Assembly (NCBI RefSeq): GCF_029537395.1
Contig: NZ_CP120677.1
Span: forward strand, 2,318,566 to 2,382,565
Source of the DNA: Tissierella sp. Yu-01
GTDB lineage: Bacteria > Bacillota > Clostridia > Tissierellales > Tissierellaceae
Direction of reading: 5' to 3'
Length of the DNA: 64,000 nt
This document shows positions 18,153 to 27,123 of the stretch, one piece after another. Under the pieces are notes generated by a model. It made no database searches. It was given only the letters and a program-made list of their open reading frames with translations, and was not told where the DNA came from. The stretch's first letter is position 1, and the number at the start of each line of letters is the position of its first letter. Both the position numbers and the translations under genes were made by a program.

Positions 18153-18177
18153 ATATGCTAGCTTTATCCTAGCATAT
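18153..18177 (-). other. Hairpin between the FrhB-like and ABC-F genes
   Basis: Arms ATATGCTAG / CTAGCATAT (9 bp, 7-base loop) span the FrhB stop and end just before the ABC-F ribosome site. There is no T tract on the minus strand, so it is more likely an mRNA-stability or processing hairpin than a terminator. Confidence 0.4.
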
Positions 18178-19273
18178 TTTCCATAATATACTCAAATCCT
18201 TTTTCCTTATATATTTTCCAAAACTCATCTCTATTATCTGGGGATTCTACAGGCTTACTTAATCTTTGTTGCTCATTTAGAGCTTCTTTTAATTGTCGTT
18301 TTTCAAAATGAATATCTTGACTAATCAATTCTAAAAGCTTGTCTCCTTTTTGAGTATTAGTTAATATCAATGAAACACCTTTTAAATCCAACCACTCAGG
18401 AGCATATTTTTCAATTCCCCAGTAATCTGCTATAGTAATATCTGATGTACGATGTACGTCTGTAAATCTACATTCTGAACAGGAAGGACGTACTATAGTC
18501 TTTAAACCAAAGAATAATTTATAGTAGCGTTCATCAAAGACATAATCCTCGTTGGCTGTTGTCTTAAACATAAATGTTTTATTGCTGTTTTCACGGGTCC
18601 AGTCAATTATCTTGGATCTAAATTGAATATTAGTTAATTCTCCGCCATTTTCCTTTTCCAAGTATTTCTTAAAGTCTTTCCAAATCAATGGACTAGGAAT
18701 ACTATGGCATATCAAGTCACATATATATAATTTTTCAGTTATTCTAGAATTCCTAAAATATCCACGTAATCCAGCTGTTTGACATGGAGTCCCTGTAAAT
18801 AAAACGCTTTTGCCGTCTATTAAATCATTTTTAATTTGCTGAAATATGTCAGATAAGTCACTTTGAACATATTTTGAGAATTTCATTCTATCTCGTTGTT
18901 CAGGGTTTTCTGCTCTTTTATGTAATACTTTAAACTCATCATCAAAATCCACACCATAAATAATTCCATCTTCACGTAAAATAGCATCAGAAAGGGCAGC
19001 AAACATTCCTCCAGAAGTAGAACTCATAAGAACATCGATTGATTTATGTTTAGTTACATATAAATCAGGAGTCCTTTCTTCTTTGAAGCTATTATCTTTT
19101 AATATAGGGCAGCTATTTACACATTTATTGCAATCTATACATGTATCTTGGTCGATTAAAGGATATAGGAAACCTTCTTCATCAGGTATCATTGAAATAG
19201 CATCTGTAGGGCAGATATTAAAACATGCACTACAACCACAACATTCTTCTCTTCTTGAATATACGCTTTCCAT
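18164..19273 (-). CDS. Coenzyme F420 hydrogenase/dehydrogenase beta-subunit-like iron-sulfur protein
   Basis: A 369-residue protein. The N-terminal ferredoxin part binds two [4Fe-4S] clusters through CCGCSACFNICP (residues 11-22) and CIDCNKCVNSCP (39-50). FrhB N- and C-terminal domains follow, with FTGTPCQTAGLRGYF near residue 160 and a Cys-containing CSECRFTDVHRTSDITIADYWG block near 265. Such proteins move electrons to flavin or unknown substrates, and in non-methanogens they often occur in polysaccharide clusters. The next gene on this strand is the ABC-F gene, 23 bases away, so both may be co-transcribed. Substrate unknown. Confidence 0.85.
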   Translation of the reverse strand: MESVYSRREECCGCSACFNICPTDAISMIPDEEGFLYPLIDQDTCIDCNKCVNSCPILKDNSFKEERTPDLYVTKHKSIDVLMSSTSGGMFAALSDAILREDGIIYGVDFDDEFKVLHKRAENPEQRDRMKFSKYVQSDLSDIFQQIKNDLIDGKSVLFTGTPCQTAGLRGYFRNSRITEKLYICDLICHSIPSPLIWKDFKKYLEKENGGELTNIQFRSKIIDWTRENSNKTFMFKTTANEDYVFDERYYKLFFGLKTIVRPSCSECRFTDVHRTSDITIADYWGIEKYAPEWLDLKGVSLILTNTQKGDKLLELISQDIHFEKRQLKEALNEQQRLSKPVESPDNRDEFWKIYKEKGFEYIMENMLG

Positions 19274-19316
19274 TATGCACTCTCCTTATTTTTCATCACT
19301 CACGCTGCAATTAACT

Positions 19317-19425
19317 TAAAAGGTAAAATCTTACCTTTAACTCATTTAGGCATAGAGAAATTGCATAGCAATTTCCACATACCGCCGCAATGTCATTAAA
19401 GATAAGTACTATCTTTAATGACATT
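19317..19425. repeat. Hairpin-rich intergenic repeat, family B copy 1, plus long palindrome
   Basis: Three consecutive hairpins lie between divergent genes. AAAGGTAA/TTACCTTT ends at 19339. GAAATTGC/GCAATTTC is at 19357-19375. A near-perfect 37-base palindrome with 15-bp arms lies at 19389-19425. The segment from about 19342 to 19392 aligns with copies at 44290-44345 (same strand) and 32541-32580 (opposite strand). No open reading frame is supported. Confidence 0.75.
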
Positions 19426-19507
19426 ATATTTTATCACTTATTAAGAGTCAATAAGCCAAAAGGATGGGTATAATAAACATAGCATTGTTATTGGAGGAAG
19501 TGATGAG

Positions 19508-20722
19508 ATGGAAATATGGGGCAAATACAATATAGCTAAGTCATTTACAGATGATATTGAACAGGGTGCATTAGAGCAGATTACGAATCTTTTAAATCAA
19601 GAGTTTGTAAAGGATTCAAAGGTCAGAATAATGCCAGATGTACATCAGGGAGTTGGCTGTGTAATAGGATTTACAGCCCATATGGGAGATAAGGTAATTC
19701 CTAATATTGTTGGTGTTGATATAGGTTGTGGAATTCTTACTGTTGAACTAGGAGTCATTGATTTAGACCTCCCGAGATTAGATGAAATAATTAGAAATTC
19801 CGTACCCTATGGTAGGAATGTTCATAGTGAAAGAAAAAATCGTTTTGATAATTTAGATAAACTATATTGCTACAGAGAGTTAAAGGATACTAAGAGAATA
19901 GAAAAGAGTATTGGCACACTAGGTGGAGGTAACCATTTTATAGAAGTAAATATTGATAGTAATAATAACAAATATCTTGTAATACATTCGGGTAGTAGAA
20001 ATCTTGGAAGACAAATTGCAGAAATATATCAAAGACTAGCAGTAGACTTATGTAGTGGGAAGGAAGAATTCTTCATAAGAAAAGAAGAGCTAATCAAGAC
20101 ATATAAGGAACAAGGAAGACGTAAAGAGATAAATAAAGCCCTAAAAAAATTAAGCAAGGAATATGAGAATTTAGAGCCGAAGTATCCAAAGGAACTATGT
20201 TATTTAACAGGTGTATATAGAGATAGATATTTACATGATATGAAAATAGCCCAGGAATTTGCAATGAAGAACAGAGAAATAATGGTTGATATAATTTTGA
20301 ATAATTTATTTGGTAAAGGCATAGATGAATTCGAGTATTTTAATACAATACACAATTTTATTGACTTTAGAGATAATATAATAAGAAAAGGAGCTATCTC
20401 TGCCTATGAAGGAGAGAAAGTACTAATACCTATAAATATGAGAGATGGATCAATTTTAGCTAAGGGCAAGGGAAATTCAGAATGGAATTATTCTGCACCT
20501 CATGGAGCGGGAAGGCTTAAAAGTAGAACAGATGCAAAAGAAGCCTTCACCCTAGAAGATTTTAAAAAGACCATGGAGGGAATCTACACTACTTCTGTTA
20601 ATGAGGGGACCTTGGATGAAAGTCCTTTTGCTTATAAATCCATGGAAGATATATTAGAAAAAATTGAGGATACAGTAGAAGTAATAGATATATTAAAACC
20701 CATATATAATTTCAAGGCATAA
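19508..20722 (+). CDS. rtcB: RtcB-family RNA ligase
   Basis: A GTP- and Mn-dependent ligase that joins 2',3'-cyclic phosphate or 3'-phosphate ends to 5'-OH RNA ends, used in RNA repair. The 404 residues show MPDVHQGVGCVIGFTAHM near residue 42, the metal-binding GVDIGCGILTVEL near 70, GGGNHFIEV near 140 and HSGSRNLG near 160. The guanylylated His is in APHGAGRLKSR near 340. The length fits the shorter bacterial branch. The ATG follows GGAGGAAG. No archease or RtcA gene is adjacent. The following dihydrofolate reductase gene is 14 bases away. Confidence 0.93.
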   Translation: MEIWGKYNIAKSFTDDIEQGALEQITNLLNQEFVKDSKVRIMPDVHQGVGCVIGFTAHMGDKVIPNIVGVDIGCGILTVELGVIDLDLPRLDEIIRNSVPYGRNVHSERKNRFDNLDKLYCYRELKDTKRIEKSIGTLGGGNHFIEVNIDSNNNKYLVIHSGSRNLGRQIAEIYQRLAVDLCSGKEEFFIRKEELIKTYKEQGRRKEINKALKKLSKEYENLEPKYPKELCYLTGVYRDRYLHDMKIAQEFAMKNREIMVDIILNNLFGKGIDEFEYFNTIHNFIDFRDNIIRKGAISAYEGEKVLIPINMRDGSILAKGKGNSEWNYSAPHGAGRLKSRTDAKEAFTLEDFKKTMEGIYTTSVNEGTLDESPFAYKSMEDILEKIEDTVEVIDILKPIYNFKA

Positions 20723-20736
20723 AAATAGGAGGGCTT

Positions 20737-21246
20737 ATGAATTTAATCTTCGCAGTAGATGGAAATTGGAGAATAGGATATGAAGGTGGTATGCTGGTCC
20801 ATATAGATGAAGACTTGCACAGATTCAGAAGAATTACTGAAGAAAATATAGTCATAATGGGGAGAAAGACGTTAGAGGCAATTCCTGGGCAAAAGCCACT
20901 TGAAAACAGGATAAATATTTTAGTTACAAGAAATAAAGAATATGAAAAAGATGGATTTTATATTATAAATTCATTAGAGGATTTGCATCCATTATTACGA
21001 GAAATAAATCCTAATAAAGAAAAACAGGTATTTGTCACTGGTGGAGGTACAATTGCGCGACAACTTCTACTATTCTGCAACAAAGCATATATCACAAAGG
21101 TATTTATGGATTTTCCAGAAGCTGATACATTTATACCAAATCTTGACTTGGATCCCGACTGGAAAATGACAAAGGTATCCGAAGTTTACAGACAAGATGA
21201 TATATACTATAAATATGTGGATTATGAAAGAGTGGGTCCCTATTAA
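20737..21246 (+). CDS. folA: Dihydrofolate reductase
   Basis: Reduces dihydrofolate to tetrahydrofolate with NADPH. The 169 residues begin LIFAVDGNWRIGYEGGMLVHI, matching the DHFR start with Trp and the Met20-like loop. They continue with IVIMGRKTLEAIP, NILVTRN and the cofactor motif VFVTGGGTIARQLL near residue 103. The acidic substrate residue falls in HIDEDLHRFRRIT. It is close behind rtcB with AGGAGGG in the short gap, so the two are probably one transcript despite unrelated roles. No thymidylate synthase gene is nearby. Confidence 0.92.
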   Translation: MNLIFAVDGNWRIGYEGGMLVHIDEDLHRFRRITEENIVIMGRKTLEAIPGQKPLENRINILVTRNKEYEKDGFYIINSLEDLHPLLREINPNKEKQVFVTGGGTIARQLLLFCNKAYITKVFMDFPEADTFIPNLDLDPDWKMTKVSEVYRQDDIYYKYVDYERVGPY

Positions 21247-21264
21247 TTCTATCTATACGGTTTG

Positions 21265-21331
21265 TTTTGTTATCAATTTAAACTATTGGATGAACCTTCC
21301 TTTTTATCATAAAATTGAATTGATAACAAAA
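21265..21331. repeat. 14-bp inverted repeat before the double-cubane reductase operon
   Basis: TTTTGTTATCAATT at 21265-21278 and its exact reverse complement at 21318-21331 enclose 39 bases. The right arm ends 23 bases before the reductase start codon. It is either an operator pair or a leader hairpin; there is no run of T after the right arm, so a terminator is unlikely. Confidence 0.6.
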
Positions 21332-21354
21332 TAACAAGTCAAAGGAGAGATTTT

Positions 21355-22524
21355 ATGAGACCAGTTATAATGGAAGAAGTAGAAGCGCTTAGAGGATTAA
21401 ATTCGGTTAAAATTAAAGAAGCACATGAAGAAGGTAAGAAAGTAGTAGGAATGTATTGTATGTTTTCACCTTCAGAAATAGCAATTGCTGCTGATGCTAT
21501 TCCGGTATCTCTTTGTGGTACAACTCAAGCTCCAATTGAAGATGCAGAAAAGGAACTTCCAAGAAACCTATGTCCATTAATAAAATCCAGTTATGGCTTT
21601 GCAATTACTGATAAGTGTCCATACTTTTTCTTCTCAGATGTTCTTTTAGCTGAAACTACCTGTGATGGCAAGAAAAAAATGTATGAATTAATGGGAAAAA
21701 TCAAACCAATGCATCTTATGAACTTACCACAGACTTCAGAAGGCGATGATGCTTTAGAGAGCTGGCATAAGGAAATGATTAAGTTTAAGATCTATTTAGA
21801 AGAGGTATTTGGTATAGAGATTACTGATGAGAAGTTAAGAGATGCTATTAAACTCATGAACAGAGAAAGAAGTGCAATGAAGAGATTACATAAGTTAAAT
21901 GCTCATAAACCGGCTCCCTTATCTGGTATGGATATGATGCTTGCGCAATGGTTAAAGGGCTTCAATGTAGATAAAGAATATGGAATAAGTTTAATTGAGA
22001 AACTTATAGAAGAATTAGAAGAGAGAATAGAAAAGGGTATTTATGCATTTGATGAAAACGCTCCTAGAATACTTTTAACAGGATGTCCAATAGGTGCAGG
22101 ATCTGAAAAAGTACTAAAGGCATTAGAAGATGCAGGTGCATCTGTTGTAGCTTTAGAGAATTGTACAGGATATAAGCCATTAGACGTAGTGGTAGATGAA
22201 GATGCAGAAAAGGATCCTCTACTAGCATTAGCTGAAAAGTATTTAAGTACACCTTGTTCATGTATGACTCCTAATAATGGAAGATTTGATTTAATAAAGA
22301 GATTAGCAGAGGAATATGACGTGGATGGTGTAGTGGATTTAACATGGGTTGCATGTCACACTTATGCAATAGAATCATTTTCATTAAAGAAATTAGTTCA
22401 AGAAGAATTGGGACTACCATTCATTCAAATAGAGACAGATTATTCAGATTCTGATACTGGACAAGTAAAGACAAGAGTGGAAGCATTCTTAGAAACTATT
22501 GAAGTAAGTCTAGCAACGGTTTAG
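21355..22524 (+). CDS. Double-cubane-cluster reductase (2-hydroxyacyl-CoA dehydratase D-like)
   Basis: A 389-residue member of the HgdB/FldC superfamily. Conserved cysteines fall in YCMFSPSEIA, SLCGTTQAP, NLCPLIKSSYGF, DKCPYFF, TTCDGKKKMYE, TGCPIGAG, ENCTGY, TPCSCMTPN and VACHTY, which matches the double-cubane cluster proteins. These differ from true two-subunit dehydratases by being a single subunit partnered with an ASKHA activator. They perform ATP-driven, low-potential reduction of small molecules, with the natural substrate mostly unknown. The activator gene follows 15 bases later, completing the two-component enzyme. Oxygen-sensitive chemistry implies an anaerobic host. Confidence 0.88.
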   Translation: MRPVIMEEVEALRGLNSVKIKEAHEEGKKVVGMYCMFSPSEIAIAADAIPVSLCGTTQAPIEDAEKELPRNLCPLIKSSYGFAITDKCPYFFFSDVLLAETTCDGKKKMYELMGKIKPMHLMNLPQTSEGDDALESWHKEMIKFKIYLEEVFGIEITDEKLRDAIKLMNRERSAMKRLHKLNAHKPAPLSGMDMMLAQWLKGFNVDKEYGISLIEKLIEELEERIEKGIYAFDENAPRILLTGCPIGAGSEKVLKALEDAGASVVALENCTGYKPLDVVVDEDAEKDPLLALAEKYLSTPCSCMTPNNGRFDLIKRLAEEYDVDGVVDLTWVACHTYAIESFSLKKLVQEELGLPFIQIETDYSDSDTGQVKTRVEAFLETIEVSLATV

Positions 22525-22539
22525 TGCAAGGGGGATTAA

Positions 22540-23289
22540 ATGCATTATATAGGTATTGATATTGGTTCAACAGCTGCTAAAGTATCAGTCTTTGAAGAGG
22601 AACGCCTAGTGACTAATTTTAATATGCCAACAGGATGGAGCAGCATAGAAGCATCTAGAATTATTCTTGAAAAGCTTGAAGAATTAAAAGTTAGTAAAGA
22701 AGAAGCTCGTATAATTGCAACGGGCTACGGAAGAGTTTCTGTGCCATATGCGGACAAGACCTTAACTGAAATAACATGTCATGGTAAGGGTGCATATTAT
22801 TTATTGGGAAAGGACTGTACAGTAATTGATATTGGTGGACAGGATACAAAGATTATTACAGTTGAAAATGATAGAGTAACTGATTTTACCATGAATGACA
22901 AATGCGCCGCTGGAACAGGAAGATTTCTAGAGTTGATGGCAAATTCATTAGCAATAAATCTTCCTGAACTTGCTGAACTTTCCTTAAAAGGTGAAGAAAT
23001 AAGTATTACTAGCATGTGTACTGTATTTGCTGAATCAGAGGTCATAAGTCTGATGGGGAAAGGAACACCAAGAGAGGATATAGCCAGGGGAGTTATAAAT
23101 TCAATAACAGGAAGGGTTTCCACTATGCTTTATAAGCATGGGGTTAAGGGAACTATTTATCTAACTGGTGGGCTTTGTGAGATATCTCCTTTTATAGAAT
23201 TGTTATCTGAAAAGCTAGATAAAGAAGTAATTACTAATCCTCTAGGCAGATATGCAGGATCCATTGGAGCAGCATTAATGGGACAATAG
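22540..23289 (+). CDS. Activator ATPase of the double-cubane reductase (BadF/HgdC family)
   Basis: A 249-residue ASKHA ATPase. The phosphate-1 motif GIDIGSTAAKVS is at residues 4-15, the phosphate-2 motif DIGGQDTKII is near 98, and KCAAGTGRFLE and the cluster Cys in TSMCTVFAESE are near 125-166. A homodimer holds one [4Fe-4S] cluster between subunits and injects an electron into its partner on ATP hydrolysis. The pairing with the preceding gene, on the same strand with a GGGGG-type site, indicates a specific electron donor role. Confidence 0.93.
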   Translation: MHYIGIDIGSTAAKVSVFEEERLVTNFNMPTGWSSIEASRIILEKLEELKVSKEEARIIATGYGRVSVPYADKTLTEITCHGKGAYYLLGKDCTVIDIGGQDTKIITVENDRVTDFTMNDKCAAGTGRFLELMANSLAINLPELAELSLKGEEISITSMCTVFAESEVISLMGKGTPREDIARGVINSITGRVSTMLYKHGVKGTIYLTGGLCEISPFIELLSEKLDKEVITNPLGRYAGSIGAALMGQ

Positions 23290-23318
23290 GGATGCCATTT
23301 AAGGTATCCCTTTGTCCC
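23280..23318. terminator. Bidirectional terminator
   Basis: Nested stem: outer GGGACA/TGTCCC, inner AGGGATGCC/GGTATCCCT with a six-base loop. It overlaps the stop of the activator gene and the end of the convergent deacetylase gene. Confidence 0.78.
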
Positions 23319-24715
23319 TATTTATAGACTTTATTATAAATATTGCCGACACTTAAGATTTCTCCATTATATTCATATAGTTCACTTACTGTAACTAGTT
23401 GGAATCCACGATTTAGAAGCTCAGGTACAATTATCTCAACTGCCCCTGCTGTACTTTCAAATATATCATGTAGTAAAATGATATCACCATTTTTAGCTCT
23501 TGATAATATATGATTTGCTATCTTTTCTGGATCTTTAACTTTCCAATCCTGTGGATCTATGGACCATAGTATCATAGGCATATTTATTACTTCTCTAATC
23601 TTATTATCGTGAGAACCATATGTTGGTCTCATGATTTTAGGTTCAATACCAGCAACTTCAAAAACTGCTTTTTGAGTTCTATCCAACTGGTCTTTTATGT
23701 TAGCCTTTGATAATGAAGTCAATTGCATATGGCTATAGGTATGATTACCTATTTCATGTCCTTCCATAACCATGCGTCTAACTATATCTTGATACTTAGG
23801 GACCCTATTTCCTAGTACAAAAAAGGTAGCAACAACATTATGCTCTTTTAATGTATCTAATATTGGGATTGTAGCTCTCGTATATGGACCATCATCAAAG
23901 GTCAATGCAATCATTGGTTTATCTAAGGAAATGACTTTAGTTATTGTACTATTGTCGTTAACTTCGTCATCTTTATTTTCTGTTTCTGAGCTAACTATTT
24001 CTACTTCATTAAGGTCTATATTCTCAACTAGAAATGTTTCTAATGATTCTAGATCTAGGAAGCCAGATTTTAAATTGTCTTTCAGAGCGCTATATGGTAT
24101 AACCAGGGGCTTATGAGTATCTTCAAAATAGAATTCAAATTTGTCATTTTGAATTATAAAATTAGTAAAGTCATAACTAGATTGATAATTTGCATAACGT
24201 AAAGCTAGTGATTTCAATTTTTCCATATATTTTCCCTTTAATATATCTTCCAATTTTATATTGGTTTCTCTGCTGATATCATAATTAATCGTCTCAACAT
24301 ATAACTTTGGCTTGGCATAGAAATACATATTTTCCATTATAGTAAACTTAACACTTAAAATCTCATCTGTAGGTCTGTAGATTTCATAATCAATATTCAA
24401 CTCGGATTTAAAATTAGAATCAAGGATACCCATTCCTTGAAATCCTTCTTTGAATTCATAAACCTTATCATTTATCAAATTTAAAATCTCGGCATTGATA
24501 TTACTATTTTCAAATACTGGATAATGGGCACCAATAGCCATGTGCTCACCATATTCAATTATTGATTCTATATCGTCATAACTTATGCCATCTAGTTCAT
24601 CTGACAAGGTATTTATTGTTTTAGAACACAAAATATTGCAAAGCACACATAAAATTAAGGTGCCAAATAAAACTCCCACAATTCTCCTGTTCATCATATC
24701 ATCAAGACCTTTCAT
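23318..24715 (-). CDS. Membrane-anchored polysaccharide deacetylase with N-terminal DUF3298-like domain
   Basis: A 465-residue exported enzyme. A signal anchor lies at about residues 10-30. Residues about 45-225 resemble the DUF4163/DUF3298 pair seen in RsiV and PdaC. The NodB deacetylase domain (about 250-450) has all five motifs: TFDDGP, HEIGNHTYSH (metal His), RPTYGSHD, WSIDPQDW and ILLHDIF. It probably deacetylates peptidoglycan sugars outside the cell, as PdaC does. The start at 24715 is used, but ATG codons 18 and 21 bases later are also possible because AAAGG precedes them. Confidence 0.9.
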   Translation of the reverse strand: MKGLDDMMNRRIVGVLFGTLILCVLCNILCSKTINTLSDELDGISYDDIESIIEYGEHMAIGAHYPVFENSNINAEILNLINDKVYEFKEGFQGMGILDSNFKSELNIDYEIYRPTDEILSVKFTIMENMYFYAKPKLYVETINYDISRETNIKLEDILKGKYMEKLKSLALRYANYQSSYDFTNFIIQNDKFEFYFEDTHKPLVIPYSALKDNLKSGFLDLESLETFLVENIDLNEVEIVSSETENKDDEVNDNSTITKVISLDKPMIALTFDDGPYTRATIPILDTLKEHNVVATFFVLGNRVPKYQDIVRRMVMEGHEIGNHTYSHMQLTSLSKANIKDQLDRTQKAVFEVAGIEPKIMRPTYGSHDNKIREVINMPMILWSIDPQDWKVKDPEKIANHILSRAKNGDIILLHDIFESTAGAVEIIVPELLNRGFQLVTVSELYEYNGEILSVGNIYNKVYK

Positions 24716-24768
24716 ATCTCGTTATGACATTATATATATTGAGACAGCCTAAATATGACAACTAAAAG

Positions 24769-24800
24769 AGACGCTACATAAAAATGCAACGTCTTTCCTA
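24769..24800 (-). terminator. Intrinsic terminator
   Basis: On the minus strand, AGACGTTGC / GTAGCGTCT (9 bp with two G-U pairs) is followed by CTTTT. It lies 8-36 bases past the stop of the uncharacterised helical protein gene. Confidence 0.7.
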
Positions 24801-24804
24801 TTAT

Positions 24805-25362
24805 TTAAGGTCTACATCGTTTCTTAATAAATTGATCTATTATGCCTTGGCTCATCATATCAGCCATTTCTAATGCCTGAAGTTCTAATTCATCATAGAC
24901 ATCAACATTTCTCTGATATTCACCATTAATTAGAGTTGTTGCTTCCTCTGCTACAAACTCAAGATGCACAAAATACATTCTCCTCCACTCTGCTTCGGAC
25001 CAACATGGATTAATTCTTCCAAGGAACCTCGCAATTTCCCTTGCATTGTCATACCATCTTTCATTAATTAACCTTGCTTCTTCTGTATTACCAGCTAAAA
25101 TTGCCTCAATTAATTGAGCGGCAAGTACAAGATGCTCAGTCAGTAATTCGCTAAACTCATTACCTATTCTTTCTCCATAGAAAATACTAAAGAACATTCC
25201 AAAGTCCCGTGGATTTCTTAAGAGTCTGTTTACTGTTACTTCTCGATTAGGCAAGTCTAATACTATTGCTATAATAGCTGCTCTTGTCCATTCACTATGC
25301 TGTAGCCAAAGCAGTCGCAATCTATTGATAATTTCCAATTCAGTTCTGCTTATACATTTCAT
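24805..25362 (-). CDS. Uncharacterised helical protein
   Basis: I do not recognise a function. The 185-residue protein is almost entirely helical, with no signal peptide or membrane segment. Notable stretches are RLLWLQHSEWTRAAIIAIV near the N-terminus, NRLLRNPRDFGMFFSIFYGE near residue 45-65, LLTEHLVLAAQLIEAILAGN, and INPCWSEAEWRRMYFVHLEF. Regular Trp, His and Glu residues on helices would suit a four-helix bundle, possibly binding a metal or ligand. Similar proteins in Firmicutes are often mislabelled as acetylglutamate kinase; no kinase motif is visible here. It is transcribed divergently from the sigma-54 activator. Confidence 0.7.
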   Translation of the reverse strand: MKCISRTELEIINRLRLLWLQHSEWTRAAIIAIVLDLPNREVTVNRLLRNPRDFGMFFSIFYGERIGNEFSELLTEHLVLAAQLIEAILAGNTEEARLINERWYDNAREIARFLGRINPCWSEAEWRRMYFVHLEFVAEEATTLINGEYQRNVDVYDELELQALEMADMMSQGIIDQFIKKRCRP

Positions 25363-25457
25363 CTAAATTACCACCTTTGTTTTTTAGTTAGTACATTATA
25401 TGTATTAATTGGCAACTATGATATAATATGTATAAATCAAAAGTTCGAGGTGGTTGT

Positions 25458-26861
25458 ATGGCATCTTCAAATTTAAAACTAAATGAATATCTTAAGTTAA
25501 GTTTAATTAAAGATTTATTTGATTCCTTAGATATTGGAGTTCATATAGTTGATGCCAATGGTATTACTGTTCTATATAATAAAACCTGCGAAGAAATTGA
25601 AGGAATAGAGAGTAGCTGGATAGTAGGTAAAGATATGAGTATACTTGTGAGCGATGGTGTGTACTCAGAATCTATTGCATTGGAAGTTATAGAAAATAGA
25701 GAAAAAGTAGCTAAGACACAAAGGGTAAATAACAAATACATATTCTCCAAAGGGGTACCAATATTCGAAGATAGTAAATTAACAAATGTTGTAGTAACTG
25801 TAATGGATATGACTAGTCTTGAAAATATGAAGATCCAGTTAAATGATTTGAGAAACACCAATGTAATGATGCAAAGAGAATTGAATATCTTGAATAAGTT
25901 GGACAGGCAATATGACGCCATTGTATCTAAAAGTAATAAGATGGAAAGGATAAAAAATCTTGCTTTAAGGGTGGCTAAAGTTGATTCAACAATACTAATT
26001 GAAGGGGACTCTGGAGTAGGCAAAGGACTCTTGAGCAAATTTATACATGAGAACAGCAATAGAAAAAGTGGTCCTTTCATTAAAGTTGATTGTTCCTCAT
26101 TACCAGAAACACTTATCGAGGCTGAGTTATTTGGTTATGAAGAGGGTGCCTTCACAGGAGCTAAAAAGGAAGGAAAGATTGGATTAATACAGTTGTCAAA
26201 CAAGGGTACATTGTTTTTAGATGAAATAGGAGAACTACCTATGAAACTTCAGGTTAAGCTTCTTAGTGTGATACAGGATAAGGTCATCCAAAAGGTTGGA
26301 GGGACAAAAAATATACAGGTAGACACTAGGATAATAGCAGCCACAAACAAGAATTTACTAGCCATGGTTCAGACTGGAGAATTTCGTATGGATTTATATT
26401 ATAGATTAAGAGTTGTACCAATAAGGATTCCGTCTTTAAGGGAAAGAAAGGAAGATATAGTACCTCTAATTGAAATGTTTTTGGAAAGACTTAATAACCA
26501 CTACAATTATAAAAAGGTAATATCATCTAAAGCCTTGAAGTTGTTATTGAATTATGACTGGCCTGGAAATGTACGTGAATTGGAGAATGAAATCGAAAGA
26601 CTTGTTGTAACTTCAGAAACGGAGTTAATAGACATAGATGATATATTTAATGGAGAAATAGGTCATAAACTCAGTAGTAAGTTAGATGAAAGTAAAACCT
26701 TTAAGGAAAATGTCTATAATTATGAAAGAATATTATTAAAAGATTATATAAACAAAGTGAATAATATTCATGAACTAAGTGAAAAGACAGGGTTGGAAGT
26801 TAGTACATTAAGAAAAAAAGCAAAACGATTAGGTTTAGATATTAATATAAAGAAGAAATAA
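25458..26861 (+). CDS. PAS-containing sigma-54-dependent transcriptional activator
   Basis: A 467-residue enhancer-binding protein. The N-terminal PAS sensor (about 15-125) has GVHIVDANGITVLYN and SWIVGKD. The AAA+ domain (about 155-390) has the Walker A-like GDSGVGKG and the sigma-54 contact motif EGAFTGA. Its Walker B motif is TLFLDEIGELP, and the arginine region is YDWPGNVRELENE. The C-terminal Fis-type helix-turn-helix is IHELSEKTGLEVSTLRKKAKRLG. The frame opens at 25428, but the ATG at 25458 has GAGGTGG before it. A -24/-12 promoter stands downstream before ftcD, its probable target. Confidence 0.95.
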   Translation: MASSNLKLNEYLKLSLIKDLFDSLDIGVHIVDANGITVLYNKTCEEIEGIESSWIVGKDMSILVSDGVYSESIALEVIENREKVAKTQRVNNKYIFSKGVPIFEDSKLTNVVVTVMDMTSLENMKIQLNDLRNTNVMMQRELNILNKLDRQYDAIVSKSNKMERIKNLALRVAKVDSTILIEGDSGVGKGLLSKFIHENSNRKSGPFIKVDCSSLPETLIEAELFGYEEGAFTGAKKEGKIGLIQLSNKGTLFLDEIGELPMKLQVKLLSVIQDKVIQKVGGTKNIQVDTRIIAATNKNLLAMVQTGEFRMDLYYRLRVVPIRIPSLRERKEDIVPLIEMFLERLNNHYNYKKVISSKALKLLLNYDWPGNVRELENEIERLVVTSETELIDIDDIFNGEIGHKLSSKLDESKTFKENVYNYERILLKDYINKVNNIHELSEKTGLEVSTLRKKAKRLGLDINIKKK

Positions 26862-26990
26862 TTCCTTTTAATGAGGAAAAATTTCCACCATAATTTGCTG
26901 ATAAAAACAAAGGAGTTAACAACTAACAACGATTTAAATGAAATAATTCCTTATAGAAATTATTAATGAATATAGATATAATTGCAAATT

Positions 26991-27031
26991 AACTAATTGG
27001 CGGGTTTTGGCTAATTAGTTTTTTATTTTAT
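26991..27031 (+). terminator. Terminator-like hairpin before the sigma-54 promoter
   Basis: An 11-bp stem AACTAATTGGC / GCTAATTAGTT with two-strand symmetry is followed by TTTTTATTTTATT. It can end the regulator transcript. The same dyad lies just upstream of the -24 box, so it might instead be an activator site, although such sites usually lie farther away. Confidence 0.6.
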
Positions 27032-27033
27032 TA

Positions 27034-27050
27034 TTGGCATAGTTATTGCT
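27034..27050 (+). promoter_or_regulatory. Sigma-54 (-24/-12) promoter of ftcD
   Basis: TTGGCATAGTTATTGCT matches TTGGCAC-N5-TTGCW, with the invariant GG and GC separated by exactly 10 bases. Transcription would start near 27062, about 60 bases before ftcD. The activator gene is directly upstream. Confidence 0.88.
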
Positions 27051-27123
27051 TTATATCAAGGTAAAGAAATATATTATTTGCAAACGTTAACAATAGTGTG
27101 GGATTAAAAAATAGGAGGGGGAT

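Noticed and set aside
21265-21331. Rex operator at the double-cubane operon
   Set aside because: The arms (TTTTGTTATCAATT) lack the TTGTTAA-N4-TTAACAA form, so only a generic inverted repeat is reported.
24805-25362. Acetylglutamate kinase call for the helical protein
   Set aside because: No amino acid kinase motif is visible, and the length and all-helical pattern do not fit.
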